Source: CALBPI01 sp039821605
Lineage (GTDB): Bacteria > Pseudomonadota > Gammaproteobacteria > Steroidobacterales > Woeseiaceae
Reading direction: 5' to 3'
Assembly: GCA_039821605.1 (NCBI GenBank)
Contig: JBCBNV010000005.1
Span: forward strand, 124,001-188,000
Length of the DNA stretch: 64,000 nucleotides
Part shown: in pieces, positions 17,395 through 26,400 of the stretch
Position numbering within the stretch: position 1 is the stretch's first letter
Layout of the letters: every line of letters starts with the position of its first letter
Notes under the pieces: model-generated
What the model was told of the DNA's origin: nothing
The model's input: only the letters and a program-made list of their open reading frames with translations
Database searches by the model: none
Position numbers and translations under genes: made by a program

Positions 17395-18681
17395 ATGAAC
17401 GAACGCATCATTGTGGTCGGCGGCGGCGCCGGCGGCCTGGAACTGGCTGTCCGCCTGGGCCGCAAGTACAAGCGCCGAAAAAACGTCGAGGTCATGCTCA
17501 TCGACAAGAACCCCACTCACATCTGGAAGCCGCTCTTCCACGAGGTGGCAACGGGCTCGATGAACAGCTACCACGACGAAGCCAGCTACCTGATGCTGGC
17601 ACGCAAGCACAAGTTCAACTTCATCCTGGGCCGTGTCACGACGATCGACAGCAACGCGCGCACTGTGACCATCGACGCGCTTCTGGACGATGACACCGAA
17701 ATCGTGCCCGAGCGTGAAATCCGCTTCGACACACTCGTGGTCGCCGTCGGTTCGTTGTCGAACGACTTTGGTATTCCCGGCGTTCGCGAATTCAGCCGCT
17801 ACCTCGATTCGCGAGAACAGGCCGAGCGCTTCCACAAGCATTTTGCGACGCAGCTGCAACGCACCAACCTTGCAAGCACCTCTGAGACCCTGACCGTCGG
17901 TATCGTCGGCGGTGGCGCCACGGGCGTCGAGCTTGCGGCAGACATGCACAACGTCGTGCAACGCTTGCGTGAGTACGGCTTCGAACATTTTGGTAAGGAG
18001 CGGCTCAGCGTCACGCTGATCGAGGCGGCGCCCGAGTTATTGCCGCGCCTGCCTGAGCGTATCGGTGTATCCGTACGCGAAGAGCTCGGCCGCATCGGCG
18101 TCGCCGTGCGCGTCGACACACGCGTGTCCGAGGTGCGCAAGAACTGCGTGGTCACGAGCGACGGCGAGGACATCCCGGCGCAGATCAGTGTCTGGGCCGC
18201 AGGCGTGCGCGCGCCCGAGTGGCTCGAGAGCTGTGGCCTGCCCGTCGACAAGCTCGGGCGCGTCGAGGTCAACGACGACCTGACGGTCAAAGACCACCCG
18301 GGCGTGTTCGCCATCGGCGACTGCGCGGCAGCTCGCAATGCCGACAGCAGCGAGATCCCGCCCCGCGCGCAGGCGGCCCACCAGATGGCCACGGTCGCCG
18401 CAAAGAACATCGTGGCGCAGCGCCGCGGCAAGCGCATGCGTGCATTTAAGTACCGCGATTTCGGCAGCCTCGTGAGCCTCAGCAAGTACTCTACGGTGGG
18501 CAACCTCATGGGCAACCTCGTCCGCGGCACGATCTTCGTTGAGGGCTGGATCGCGCGGCTCGTCTACCTGTCGCTCTACCGCATGCACCAGGCCACCGTG
18601 CACGGCCGATTTTCGACGCTGCTGATCATGCTGGGCGATCGCATCTACAAGGCCACGCGCGCCGAAGTGAAATTGCACTGA
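17395..18681 (+). CDS. Type II NADH:quinone oxidoreductase (NDH-2)
   Basis: The 428-residue flavoprotein has an FAD-binding Rossmann motif at the N-terminus (VVGGGAGGLELAVRLG), a second NAD-binding GGGATGVELA around residue 175, and a conserved FAIGDCAA near 305. A C-terminal amphipathic region (SLYRMHQATVHG) fits membrane attachment. It passes electrons from NADH to quinone without pumping protons and would work as a non-coupled respiratory entry. No Shine-Dalgarno sequence is evident before the ATG, 21 bases after the TPR gene's stop. A sulfide:quinone reductase is less likely, because its redox cysteines are not seen. Confidence 0.87.
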   Translation: MNERIIVVGGGAGGLELAVRLGRKYKRRKNVEVMLIDKNPTHIWKPLFHEVATGSMNSYHDEASYLMLARKHKFNFILGRVTTIDSNARTVTIDALLDDDTEIVPEREIRFDTLVVAVGSLSNDFGIPGVREFSRYLDSREQAERFHKHFATQLQRTNLASTSETLTVGIVGGGATGVELAADMHNVVQRLREYGFEHFGKERLSVTLIEAAPELLPRLPERIGVSVREELGRIGVAVRVDTRVSEVRKNCVVTSDGEDIPAQISVWAAGVRAPEWLESCGLPVDKLGRVEVNDDLTVKDHPGVFAIGDCAAARNADSSEIPPRAQAAHQMATVAAKNIVAQRRGKRMRAFKYRDFGSLVSLSKYSTVGNLMGNLVRGTIFVEGWIARLVYLSLYRMHQATVHGRFSTLLIMLGDRIYKATRAEVKLH

Positions 18682-18696
18682 GCGCTCGCGCGCCTC

Positions 18697-18724
18697 TTGT
18701 GTTCTTGCGCGAAGCCACTACAAT
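18697..18724 (+). promoter_or_regulatory. Predicted promoter of the polyamine operon
   Basis: TTGTGT (18697-18702) and TACAAT (18719-18724), spacer 16. Transcription would start near 18731, leaving a leader of about 110 bases before the AdoMet decarboxylase ATG. It lies immediately after the NADH dehydrogenase gene. Confidence 0.45.
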
Positions 18725-18752
18725 CGCGCGCACCCGAAATTCAGAGGCCTGT

Positions 18753-18767
18753 ATGTCCTCCAGCTAA
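18753..18767 (+). CDS. Candidate four-codon upstream ORF (Met-Ser-Ser-Ser)
   Basis: ATG TCC TCC AGC TAA is preceded by AGAGG at a normal five-base spacing and lies within the predicted leader of the polyamine operon. Its stop codon falls inside the left arm of a stem-loop. It could be a chance ORF; if real, it would be a candidate translation-dependent polyamine sensor. Confidence 0.2.
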   Translation: MSSS

Positions 18768-18805
18768 CGGCGCGTTGGCCAGCTCCGGCGGTACAGCGCG
18801 TTAGC
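18763..18805 (+). promoter_or_regulatory. Stem-loop in the speD leader
   Basis: GCTAACGGCGC (18763-18773) pairs with GCGCGTTAGC (18796-18805): ten base pairs with one bulged G and a 22-base loop. It sits 35 bases before the AdoMet decarboxylase ATG and is not followed by a T run, so it looks like a leader structure rather than a terminator. Confidence 0.35.
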
Positions 18806-18840
18806 CACAACGTGTTCCACCGCTTGCAAAGGTTGCTGCC

Positions 18841-19323
18841 ATGCCTTTCGATGCTGTTGCCTTAGATCCTCATCCTGACTGGCCCGTTCACGACCAGACT
18901 TCGACGCCCGACAGCGTTCAACCGGACCGCGTCACCCAGGACCATTTCATTGTCCGCAACGGTGTCGAGTTCGCGGGCACCCACGTCATTATCGATCTCT
19001 GGGAAGCCGAGGGTCTCGACGACCTGGCCCGTATGGAGCGCGCGTTCCGCGAGGTCATCGACACCTGCGGCGCGACACTGCTGCACATCCACCTGCACCA
19101 CTTCACGCCCAACTACGGTATCTCGGGCGTGGCCGTGCTGGCCGAGTCGCACATCAGCGTCCACACCTGGCCCGAACGCGGCTTCGCCGCCTTCGATGTG
19201 TTCATGTGCGGTGACGCCCAGCCTGAGCTCGCGGCAGACGTTCTGGCCCGTCATTTTGCGCCGGGCCGACTCGAGGTGCGCGACCTGCGTCGCGGCACCG
19301 TGACGCCCGCGACCGGAGGCTGA
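18841..19323 (+). CDS. speD: S-adenosylmethionine decarboxylase proenzyme
   Basis: This 160-residue prokaryotic-type (SpeH class) proenzyme makes decarboxylated AdoMet, the aminopropyl donor for spermidine. It self-cleaves before Ser103 in the AESHISVHTWPE motif, turning that serine into the pyruvoyl cofactor; downstream FDVFMCGD is also conserved. It is slightly longer than the usual 120-140 residues because of an N-terminal extension of about 30 residues. It is the first gene of a speD-speE-ornithine decarboxylase operon and is followed by speE after six bases. The 110-base leader with stem-loop and tiny ORF suggests post-transcriptional control. Confidence 0.93.
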   Translation: MPFDAVALDPHPDWPVHDQTSTPDSVQPDRVTQDHFIVRNGVEFAGTHVIIDLWEAEGLDDLARMERAFREVIDTCGATLLHIHLHHFTPNYGISGVAVLAESHISVHTWPERGFAAFDVFMCGDAQPELAADVLARHFAPGRLEVRDLRRGTVTPATGG

Positions 19324-19329
19324 TCCGAC

Positions 19330-20178
19330 ATGGCCGATTTCGAAGAGACGCTCTACGACGCCGTCGCCCAGAAATTCCGAATCGACAAGCTCTACTTCGA
19401 GAACAAGACGGAACACCAGCACCTCATGATCTTCCACAACGCGGCGCTGGGCCGGGTCATGACACTCGACGGCATTGTGCAGACCACCGAAGCGGACGAG
19501 TTTGTCTACCACGAGATGATGGCGCACGTGCCGCTCGTCGCTCACGGCGCCGCGAAACGCGTGCTCATCATCGGCGGCGGCGATGGCGGCATGTTGCGCG
19601 AGGTCGTCAAGCACCCCGTCGAGTCCGTGACGCAGGTCGAGATCGACGCCGCGGTGGTCGAGATGGCCAAGGCCTTTCTGCCCGACCACTCCGCAGGCGC
19701 CTACGACGACCCCCGCCTGAACCTCGTGATCGATGACGGCTTCGCCTTCGTGCGCGACGACACGGGCGAATTCGATGTGATCATCGTCGACAGCACCGAC
19801 CCGATAGGCCCCGGCGAAGTGTTGTTCAGTGAGGACTTCTACGCACACGCCAAGGCCCGGCTCGCGCCCGGCGGGGTCATCGTGACCCAGAACGGGGTGC
19901 CGTTCTTCCAACCCGATGAAGTGACGACGACGCACCGACGCCTGGCGCGTCACTTCGCCGACGCCACGTTTTACTGCGCGCCGGTCCCAACCTACTACGG
20001 CGGCTTCATGACCTTTGGCTGGGCCAGTGACGACACCGAGCTGCGCGCGGTCACGCGCGACGATGTCGCGGCACGCGTCAGCGCGCTCGCGCTCACAACG
20101 CGCTACTACAACGCCGACATGCAGGGAGCCGCATTCGCCCTGCCGCAGTACGTGCGCGCTGCCATGCAGGGCGAATGA
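19330..20178 (+). CDS. speE: Spermidine synthase
   Basis: The 282-residue aminopropyltransferase transfers the aminopropyl group from decarboxylated AdoMet to putrescine. The conserved blocks are EHQHLMIF, MTLDGIVQTTEADEFVYHEM, IIGGGDGGMLREVVKH, the acidic VEIDAAVV, IVDSTDPIGPG and the final Asp-rich substrate region. Length matches E. coli SpeE (288). GGAGG lies ten bases before the ATG. It sits between the decarboxylase that makes its donor and the decarboxylase that makes putrescine, and overlaps the latter by four bases (ATGA). Confidence 0.95.
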   Translation: MADFEETLYDAVAQKFRIDKLYFENKTEHQHLMIFHNAALGRVMTLDGIVQTTEADEFVYHEMMAHVPLVAHGAAKRVLIIGGGDGGMLREVVKHPVESVTQVEIDAAVVEMAKAFLPDHSAGAYDDPRLNLVIDDGFAFVRDDTGEFDVIIVDSTDPIGPGEVLFSEDFYAHAKARLAPGGVIVTQNGVPFFQPDEVTTTHRRLARHFADATFYCAPVPTYYGGFMTFGWASDDTELRAVTRDDVAARVSALALTTRYYNADMQGAAFALPQYVRAAMQGE

Positions 20179-21320
20179 CCGGGCGCCACGTCACGATCGG
20201 CGCGCCGGCCGAAACGACCGCGCACTACGAGGACCTGGTCGAACGCTACGGCTCGCCGCTGCTCGTCTACGACCCCGCCGTGGTGCGTCAGCGCTACACG
20301 GAACTGCAGCGCGCGCTGCCCGGTGTGGCGCTCTACTACGCCGTCAAGGCATTGCCCAGTGAACACGTGATTCGCACGATCGACGCACTGGGTGGCGGTT
20401 TCGACGTCGCGTCGGGTGGCGAGACCGAGTTGCTGCTGCGCGAAGACGTGTTCGGCCGTCGCACGATCCACACCCACCCGATCAAGAAAGACGCGGAGAT
20501 TCGCAGCGCGCTGCGCTATGGCGCCACGACCTTTGTCGTCGACAACGACTACGAGCTCACGAAGTTCGTCCCCTATCGGAGCCGCGTCGGCATCCTGCTG
20601 CGCGTGAGCTTTCGCGCCAGCGACGCCGTCGTCGACCTGTCGCGGAAATTCGGCTGCGCGTTCGAGGAATTGCCCGGGCTGCTCGACCGCGCCGCGGCGC
20701 TCGGCATCCATGTGAAGGGCCTGAGTTTCCACGTTGGTTCACAGTGCGTGGACGCCGCGAAGCACGTCGAGGCCATCGAGCGGTGCGCGGCGCTCATGCT
20801 GGCGCGCGCGGAGACGGACCCCACACCCATGAGCGTGCTCGACATCGGCGGCGGCTTCCCGACCGACTACCACCGCACGGGTCTCGAACTCGAGTCCTGG
20901 TGCGCCCCGATCCGCGCGGCTCTTGACCGGGTACCTACCGACTGGCGATGCATCGCCGAGCCCGGCCGCGTCCTCGTCGCGCCCGCCGTCACCTGCATCA
21001 CTACTGTCGTGGGCAAGTCGCGACGCGACGGGGTTCGCTGGTACTACCTCGACGAAGGCGTTTACGGGTCGTTCTCGGGGCAGCTCTTCGACCATGCGGT
21101 CTACCCGCTGCAGGTGCTTCGCGAGGGCCCCGTCGAGCCCTGCATCATCGCCGGCCCCACCTGCGACTCCATCGACATTGTCGCCGAACAAGTCGCGCTG
21201 CCCGAGCTCGAACCCGGAGACCTTGTGATCGGCCACGAGATGGGTGCCTACACGGCTGCTACGCGGACGCGTTTCAACCTGTTACCTGACGCCCGCTTCA
21301 TCAACCTCGAGTCCGCCTGA
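20175..21320 (+). CDS. Ornithine decarboxylase (PLP, alanine-racemase fold)
   Basis: The 381-residue group IV PLP decarboxylase makes putrescine from ornithine. The cofactor lysine is Lys58 in YYAVKA; FDVASGGE, LDIGGGFP, EPGR and the catalytic cysteine loop GPTCDSID (Cys330) are all present. The fold-type III barrel plus C-terminal beta domain matches eukaryotic-type ODC. The GPTCDSID loop favours ornithine or lysine over diaminopimelate. In the context of speD and speE, ornithine is the sensible substrate, though dual lysine activity is known in this group. It is translationally coupled to speE through ATGA. Confidence 0.9.
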   Translation: MTGRHVTIGAPAETTAHYEDLVERYGSPLLVYDPAVVRQRYTELQRALPGVALYYAVKALPSEHVIRTIDALGGGFDVASGGETELLLREDVFGRRTIHTHPIKKDAEIRSALRYGATTFVVDNDYELTKFVPYRSRVGILLRVSFRASDAVVDLSRKFGCAFEELPGLLDRAAALGIHVKGLSFHVGSQCVDAAKHVEAIERCAALMLARAETDPTPMSVLDIGGGFPTDYHRTGLELESWCAPIRAALDRVPTDWRCIAEPGRVLVAPAVTCITTVVGKSRRDGVRWYYLDEGVYGSFSGQLFDHAVYPLQVLREGPVEPCIIAGPTCDSIDIVAEQVALPELEPGDLVIGHEMGAYTAATRTRFNLLPDARFINLESA

Positions 21321-21331
21321 CGACGCGTCAA

Positions 21332-21991
21332 TCAGCGTTCGGCTTGGGGGATGTCCATGGCCTCGATGACTTCGCGAAGCCGCTCCGTGTTCACGTAGCG
21401 GTCGACGACGAGCAACGCGTTGGCATTGGCTTGCGCTGCCAGGTGCCCACTGCGGGGCATGAGCGGCCGCAGGATGGGCACGAGCTGCGCCGCGGGCAGG
21501 TGCTTGATGATAAACACACGCGTGACCCAATCCCCGGGTGCCGCGGTCTCGCCGGCCTTGAGCACTCGCGTTTCGGCCTGTCGAATGGCGTCCTTGGGCA
21601 AGACGGTGACGTAGTCGCCCGTCGCCACGGCCGCGAGGTCGTTATTGTCGAGCACGCGAAGGAAGGCGTCATAGCCCATGTCGGCATAGCCGGCCGGTCC
21701 CACGACGACGCCATTGGGTACGCGGTAGTCGAGCAGGAAGCGTTTGCCGCTATTGGCCGCGACGACATCGATGATGCTGATGATCGATGTTGTGTTGTGC
21801 TCGGTCATCCAGACGGGCGAGCGCGTCTGGCGAACGACACGCTGCTTGCCTTGCGAGCTCTGGGTTTGCCTGGGCTCGGATGACGCGCCCACTGGCGCGT
21901 TCTGTGGCGACTGCGCCAGCGCACAGGCCGACGCCAGCGAAACGAGAGTGACGGTAGCCAGAACGGATACCATTCGCGACTGCAGCATCAT
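21332..21991 (-). CDS. Exported lone secretin-type N-domain protein
   Basis: This is a 219-residue protein with a signal peptide (VLATVTLVSLASACALA), no TM afterwards and no secretin pore domain. The middle (60-140: TTSIISIIDVVAANSGKRFLLDYRVP, YDAFLRVLDNNDLAA, DYVTVLPKDA) resembles the N0/STN domain, and the end (VTRVFIIKHLPAAQLVPILRPLM, ANANALLVVDR) the N1/NolW domain of GspD-type secretins, where the ring-building module is fused to a pore. Here only the periplasmic modules occur. GGAG lies five bases before the first of two adjacent ATGs. It lies 70 bases downstream of gltD on the same strand, and converges with the ODC gene. A signal peptide ending ACALA could also be a lipoprotein site. 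Confidence 0.75.
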   Translation of the reverse strand: MMLQSRMVSVLATVTLVSLASACALAQSPQNAPVGASSEPRQTQSSQGKQRVVRQTRSPVWMTEHNTTSIISIIDVVAANSGKRFLLDYRVPNGVVVGPAGYADMGYDAFLRVLDNNDLAAVATGDYVTVLPKDAIRQAETRVLKAGETAAPGDWVTRVFIIKHLPAAQLVPILRPLMPRSGHLAAQANANALLVVDRYVNTERLREVIEAMDIPQAER

Positions 21992-22061
21992 GCCATCTCC
22001 ACAAGGTCCCGATGCTGTGTGACCGTGCGCGCTGCCCGACGTTCCCCAACGGGAGTGCTAA

Positions 22062-23477
22062 CTACACGTCGAGGAAGTCGCAAATGCCCTGGGCGGCCTC
22101 GCGGCCCTCGAACACAGCCGTCACCACGAGGTCGGAGCCGCGCACCATATCGCCGCCCGCGAAAACCTTGGGGTTCGAGGTCTGGAAGGGCCGAACGGGG
22201 TCGGTGCTGACGCGAACGCGACCATCGGGGGTCGTCTCCACGCGGTGCTTCTCGAACCAGTCGGCCGGGTTGGGGCGGAAGCCAAACGCGATGATGACCG
22301 CGTCGGCGGGCAGCACTTCCTCACTGCCGGGCACAGGCTCGGGCCGACGACGACCGTCAGGGCCTGGCGCACCAAGCTCCGTCGTCACGACTTTCACGCC
22401 TGTCACGCGGTCGGTACCGATGATCTCGACGGGCTGCCTGTTAAAAAGAAACTCGACGCCCTCTTCCTTCGCATTGGCGACTTCGCGCCGCGAGCCGGGC
22501 ATGTTGGCTTCGTCGCGACGGTAGGCGCAGGTGACGCTGGTCGCGCCCTGGCGGATCGAGGTGCGGTTGCAGTCCATGCCCGTATCGCCGCCCCCCAGAA
22601 CCACGACGCGCTTCCCTGCCAGGTTCATCTCAGGGTCGACCTTATCGTGCTCGCCCAGCGTCTTGTAGGCATTGGAGATCAGGAACGGCAGCGCGTCGTA
22701 GACACCCGGCAGGTCTTCGCCCTGGAAGCCGCCGCGCACATAGGTGTAGGTGCCCATCCCTAAGAACACGGCGTCGTGCGCCTCGACCAGGTCGTCAAAC
22801 GAGATGTCGTCACCGATCCGCGTGTTGAGCACGAACTCGACACCCATGCCCTCGAGGATCTCGCGGCGCGTCTCGATGATGCGTTTCTCGAGCTTGAACG
22901 GCGGGATACCGAAGGTCAGCAGGCCGCCGATCTGTGAGTAGGCGTCGTAAACCACGGGTTTGACCCCGTTGCGCGCAAGCACGTCTGCGGCGGCCAGACC
23001 GGCCGGGCCCGCGCCTACGATGGCCACGCGCTTGTCTGTGGGGACGACGTGCGAGAGGTCGGGTCGCCAGCCCTGCTTGAGCGCCTCGTCGGTGATGTAT
23101 TTTTCGATGTTGCCGATGCTGACCGCACCCAGGCCGTCGTTGAGCGTGCAGGCGCCCTCGCAGAGTCGGTCCTGCGGGCAGACGCGGCCGCACACCTCGG
23201 GCAGCGAATTGGTCTGGTGCGAGAGCTCCGCGGCCTCGAGGATGTTGCCCTCGCGAATGAGGTTGAGCCAGTTCGGAATGTAGTTGTGCACGGGGCACTT
23301 CCACTCGCAGTAGGGGTTGCCGCAATTGAGGCAGCGCCCGGCCTGGTCGGCGGCCTCTTCGGCTGAGAACTGACCGTAGATTTCCTTGTAGTGGTGCACG
23401 CGCACCTCGGCCGGCGCCTTGTCGGGGTCGCGGCGCGGGATCTCGAGAAACTGCAGCGGGAATTCGTTCACAGCCAT
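22062..23477 (-). CDS. gltD: Glutamate synthase small subunit
   Basis: The 471-residue beta subunit of NADPH-GOGAT supplies electrons from NADPH through FAD and iron-sulfur clusters to the large subunit. N-terminal cysteine clusters bind the 4Fe-4S centres (RCLNCGNPYCEWKCPVHN and VCGRVCPQDRLCEGAC). The first FAD motif is IVGAGPAGLAAADVLA (about 150) and the NADPH motif is VVLGGGDTGMDCNR (about 285); AGGDMVRGSDLVV near the end closes the FAD site. It starts one base after the gltB stop and is clearly co-transcribed with it. Length is standard. Confidence 0.96.
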   Translation of the reverse strand: MAVNEFPLQFLEIPRRDPDKAPAEVRVHHYKEIYGQFSAEEAADQAGRCLNCGNPYCEWKCPVHNYIPNWLNLIREGNILEAAELSHQTNSLPEVCGRVCPQDRLCEGACTLNDGLGAVSIGNIEKYITDEALKQGWRPDLSHVVPTDKRVAIVGAGPAGLAAADVLARNGVKPVVYDAYSQIGGLLTFGIPPFKLEKRIIETRREILEGMGVEFVLNTRIGDDISFDDLVEAHDAVFLGMGTYTYVRGGFQGEDLPGVYDALPFLISNAYKTLGEHDKVDPEMNLAGKRVVVLGGGDTGMDCNRTSIRQGATSVTCAYRRDEANMPGSRREVANAKEEGVEFLFNRQPVEIIGTDRVTGVKVVTTELGAPGPDGRRRPEPVPGSEEVLPADAVIIAFGFRPNPADWFEKHRVETTPDGRVRVSTDPVRPFQTSNPKVFAGGDMVRGSDLVVTAVFEGREAAQGICDFLDV

Positions 23478-23478
23478 G

Positions 23479-26400
23479 TCAGGCAGCCTGTCGCAGTGAG
23501 GTGATCAGGGAACCCAGCTCGGATGCCTTGGGCTTCACCAGCCAGAACCGCGGCAGGAAGTCGCGGTAGTCCTCGAGGATCTCCGAAGCCCACGCGCTGT
23601 CCGTGAGCGCAACGTGCTGATCGAGCAGGCTGCGCAAGTGGTGCAGGTAGGCCTCCATCGACTCGGGCGACACGCGCTGGATGTCGATGAGCTCGTGGTT
23701 GTAACGGTCCACGAAATCGCGCTGCAGATCGAGCACGTAGGCGAAGCCGCCCGTCATGCCCGCACCGAAGTTCACGCCCGTGTCGCCGAGCACGCAGACC
23801 ACGCCGCCGGTCATGTACTCGCAGCAGTGATCGCCCGCGCCCTCGATGACGGCCGTCGCACCCGAGTTGCGCACCGCGAAACGCTCGCCGGCGCGGCCCG
23901 CCGCGAACAGCTCACCACCCGTGGCGCCGTAAAGGCAGGTGTTGCCGATGATGGCCGTGTCGCGCGGCACATAGCGTGCCGTCGCGGGCGGCCGAATCAC
24001 GAGGCGGCCCGCCGTCATGCCCTTGCCGACATAGTCGTTGGCGTCGCCCTCGAGCGTCATGTGCAGGCCCGCCACGTTCCAGGCGCCAAAGCTCTGCCCC
24101 GCCGTTCCGCGCAGCTTGAGGTCGATGACCGCATCACCCATCCCGAGGTTGCCATGCGCCCGCGCAATCTCGCCCGACACGCGCGCACCGATGGAGCGGT
24201 TGAAATTGCGCACCTCGTAGCCGAAACGCGCCGACTCGCGGCTGGCAACGGCCTTGGCCGTGTCAACGACCATTTGCTCTGCCAGTTCGCCGCGGTCGAA
24301 GGGCGGGTTGCTGACTTCGGTGCAGTGGCGAGGCTTGTCGGCGGCCAGGCCACCGTCGGAGAGGATCGGCGACAGGTTCAGTGCCTGCTGCCGCTCGGTC
24401 TGTCCCGACACGGCGCGCAGCAGATCGGTGCGGCCGACGAGTTCGTCGAGCGTGCGCACACCGAGTGCCGCCATGTACTCGCGTGTTTCCTCTGCCACGA
24501 AGCGGAAGAAATTCACGACCATGTCGGGCAGGCCGACGAAGTGCTTGCTGCGCAGCACCTTGTTCTGCGTCGCAACACCCGTCGCGCAGTTATTGAGATG
24601 GCAGATGCGCAGGTACTTGCAGCCCAGCGCGACCATGGGCGCCGTGCCGAAGCCGAAACTCTCGGCACCCAGCATCGCCGCCTTGATGACATCGAGGCCT
24701 GTCTTGAGGCCGCCGTCGGTCTGCAGGCGCACCTTGTGGCGCAGGTCGTTGGCGCGCAGCACCTGGTGCGTTTCGGTCAGACCCAACTCCCAGGGACTGC
24801 CTGCGTACTTCACCGAGGTCAGCGGGCTCGCGCCCGTGCCGCCGTCGTAACCCGATACCGTGATGAGGTCGGCGTAGGCCTTGGCGACACCCGCCGCGAT
24901 CGTGCCGACACCGGGCTCGGACACGAGCTTCACGCTCACAAGCGCTGCGGGGTTCACCTGCTTCAGGTCGAAGATCAGCTGCGCCAGGTCTTCGATCGAG
25001 TAAATGTCGTGGTGCGGCGGCGGCGAAATCAGCCCGACGCCCGGATTGGCGTAGCGCAACCGCGCAATCGTCTCGTCGACCTTGTGCCCCGGCAACTGGC
25101 CACCCTCGCCGGGCTTGGCGCCCTGCGCGATCTTGATCTGCAGCACGTCGGCGTTGACGAGGTACTCGGCCGTGACGCCGAAGCGCCCGCTCGCCACCTG
25201 CTTGATGCGCGACATGCGCTCGGTGCCATAGCGCGCGGGGTCTTCACCGCCCTCACCCGAGTTGGAGCGGGCCCCGAGTCGGTTCATGGCAATCGCCAGC
25301 GCCTCGTGGGCTTCGGGCGACAGCGCGCCCAGCGACATGCCCGCACTGTCGAAACGGCGCACGATTTCCGAAACGGGCTCGACCTCGTCAAGCGGCACGG
25401 GCGGCGCTTTGGGTGCGAGCTCGAGCAGATCGCGCAACGTCGCCACGGGCCGGTCGTTCACAAGCGACGCGTACTGGCGGTAGACGTCGTAGTCGCCCGA
25501 ACGCACAGACGCCTGCAGCGTTGCGATGACATCGGGGTTGTAGCAGTGGTACTCGCCGCCGTGCACGTAGCGCAGCAGCCCGCCCTGGTTCACGGGTACG
25601 CGCTTCGCGAATGCGATGCGCGCCAGGGCGCGCTGGTCCTGTTCGAGGTGATCGAATGTGGCACCCGAAATGCGGCTCACTGTGCCGCGGAAGCAGCGCT
25701 CGACCACCTCGTCGGCCAATCCTACGATTTCGAAGAGCTGTGAGCCGCGGTAGCTCGCGATCGTCGAGATGCCCATCTTGGACATGATCTTGAACAGACC
25801 CTTGCGGATGCCGCGGCGGAAGGCGCGGCCGAACTGGCGCGCGCCGTCAACGGTGCCCGAGACCTTGCCCTGTCGCGCCATGTCGTAGAGCACCTGGTAA
25901 GCCAGGTAGGGGTAGACGGCCGTGGCGCCATAACCGATGAGGCACGCGAAGTGGTGCGGATCGCGGGCGTAGCCCGTCTCGACGAGGATGTTGCAGTGGC
26001 AGCGCAGACCCGTCTTCACGAGGTGGTGGTGCACGGCGCCCGTGGCGAGCAACGCGTGTACGGGGCGCTGCGCCTCGTCGATGTAACGGTCGCTGAGACA
26101 AATGAGCAGCATGCCGTCGCGCACCGCGGCTTCGGCCCTGGCGCAGATGTCATCGAGGGCCTCGATCATCGGCACGTCGGCCGGGTAGTTGAGGTCGATG
26201 ACGATGTGGCGGTCGGCGAACAGGTCCGGCCCCACGAGCTGGCGCCATTTGCGCTGCGACAGTACGGGCGAGTTGATAATGATGTGCTCGGCATCGGCCG
26301 CGGAGAGCTCAAACAGGTTGCACTCGCGTCCGATATTCGTCTGCAGCGACATCACGATGCGCTCGCGCAGCGAATCAATAGGCGGGTTCGTGACCTGGGC

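Noticed and set aside
23614..25743. Long open frame (709 codons) on the plus strand
   Set aside because: It lies entirely antisense to gltB, which has full family motifs; GC-rich codon use opens the opposite frame. Its arginine/histidine/valine-rich composition matches no protein family.
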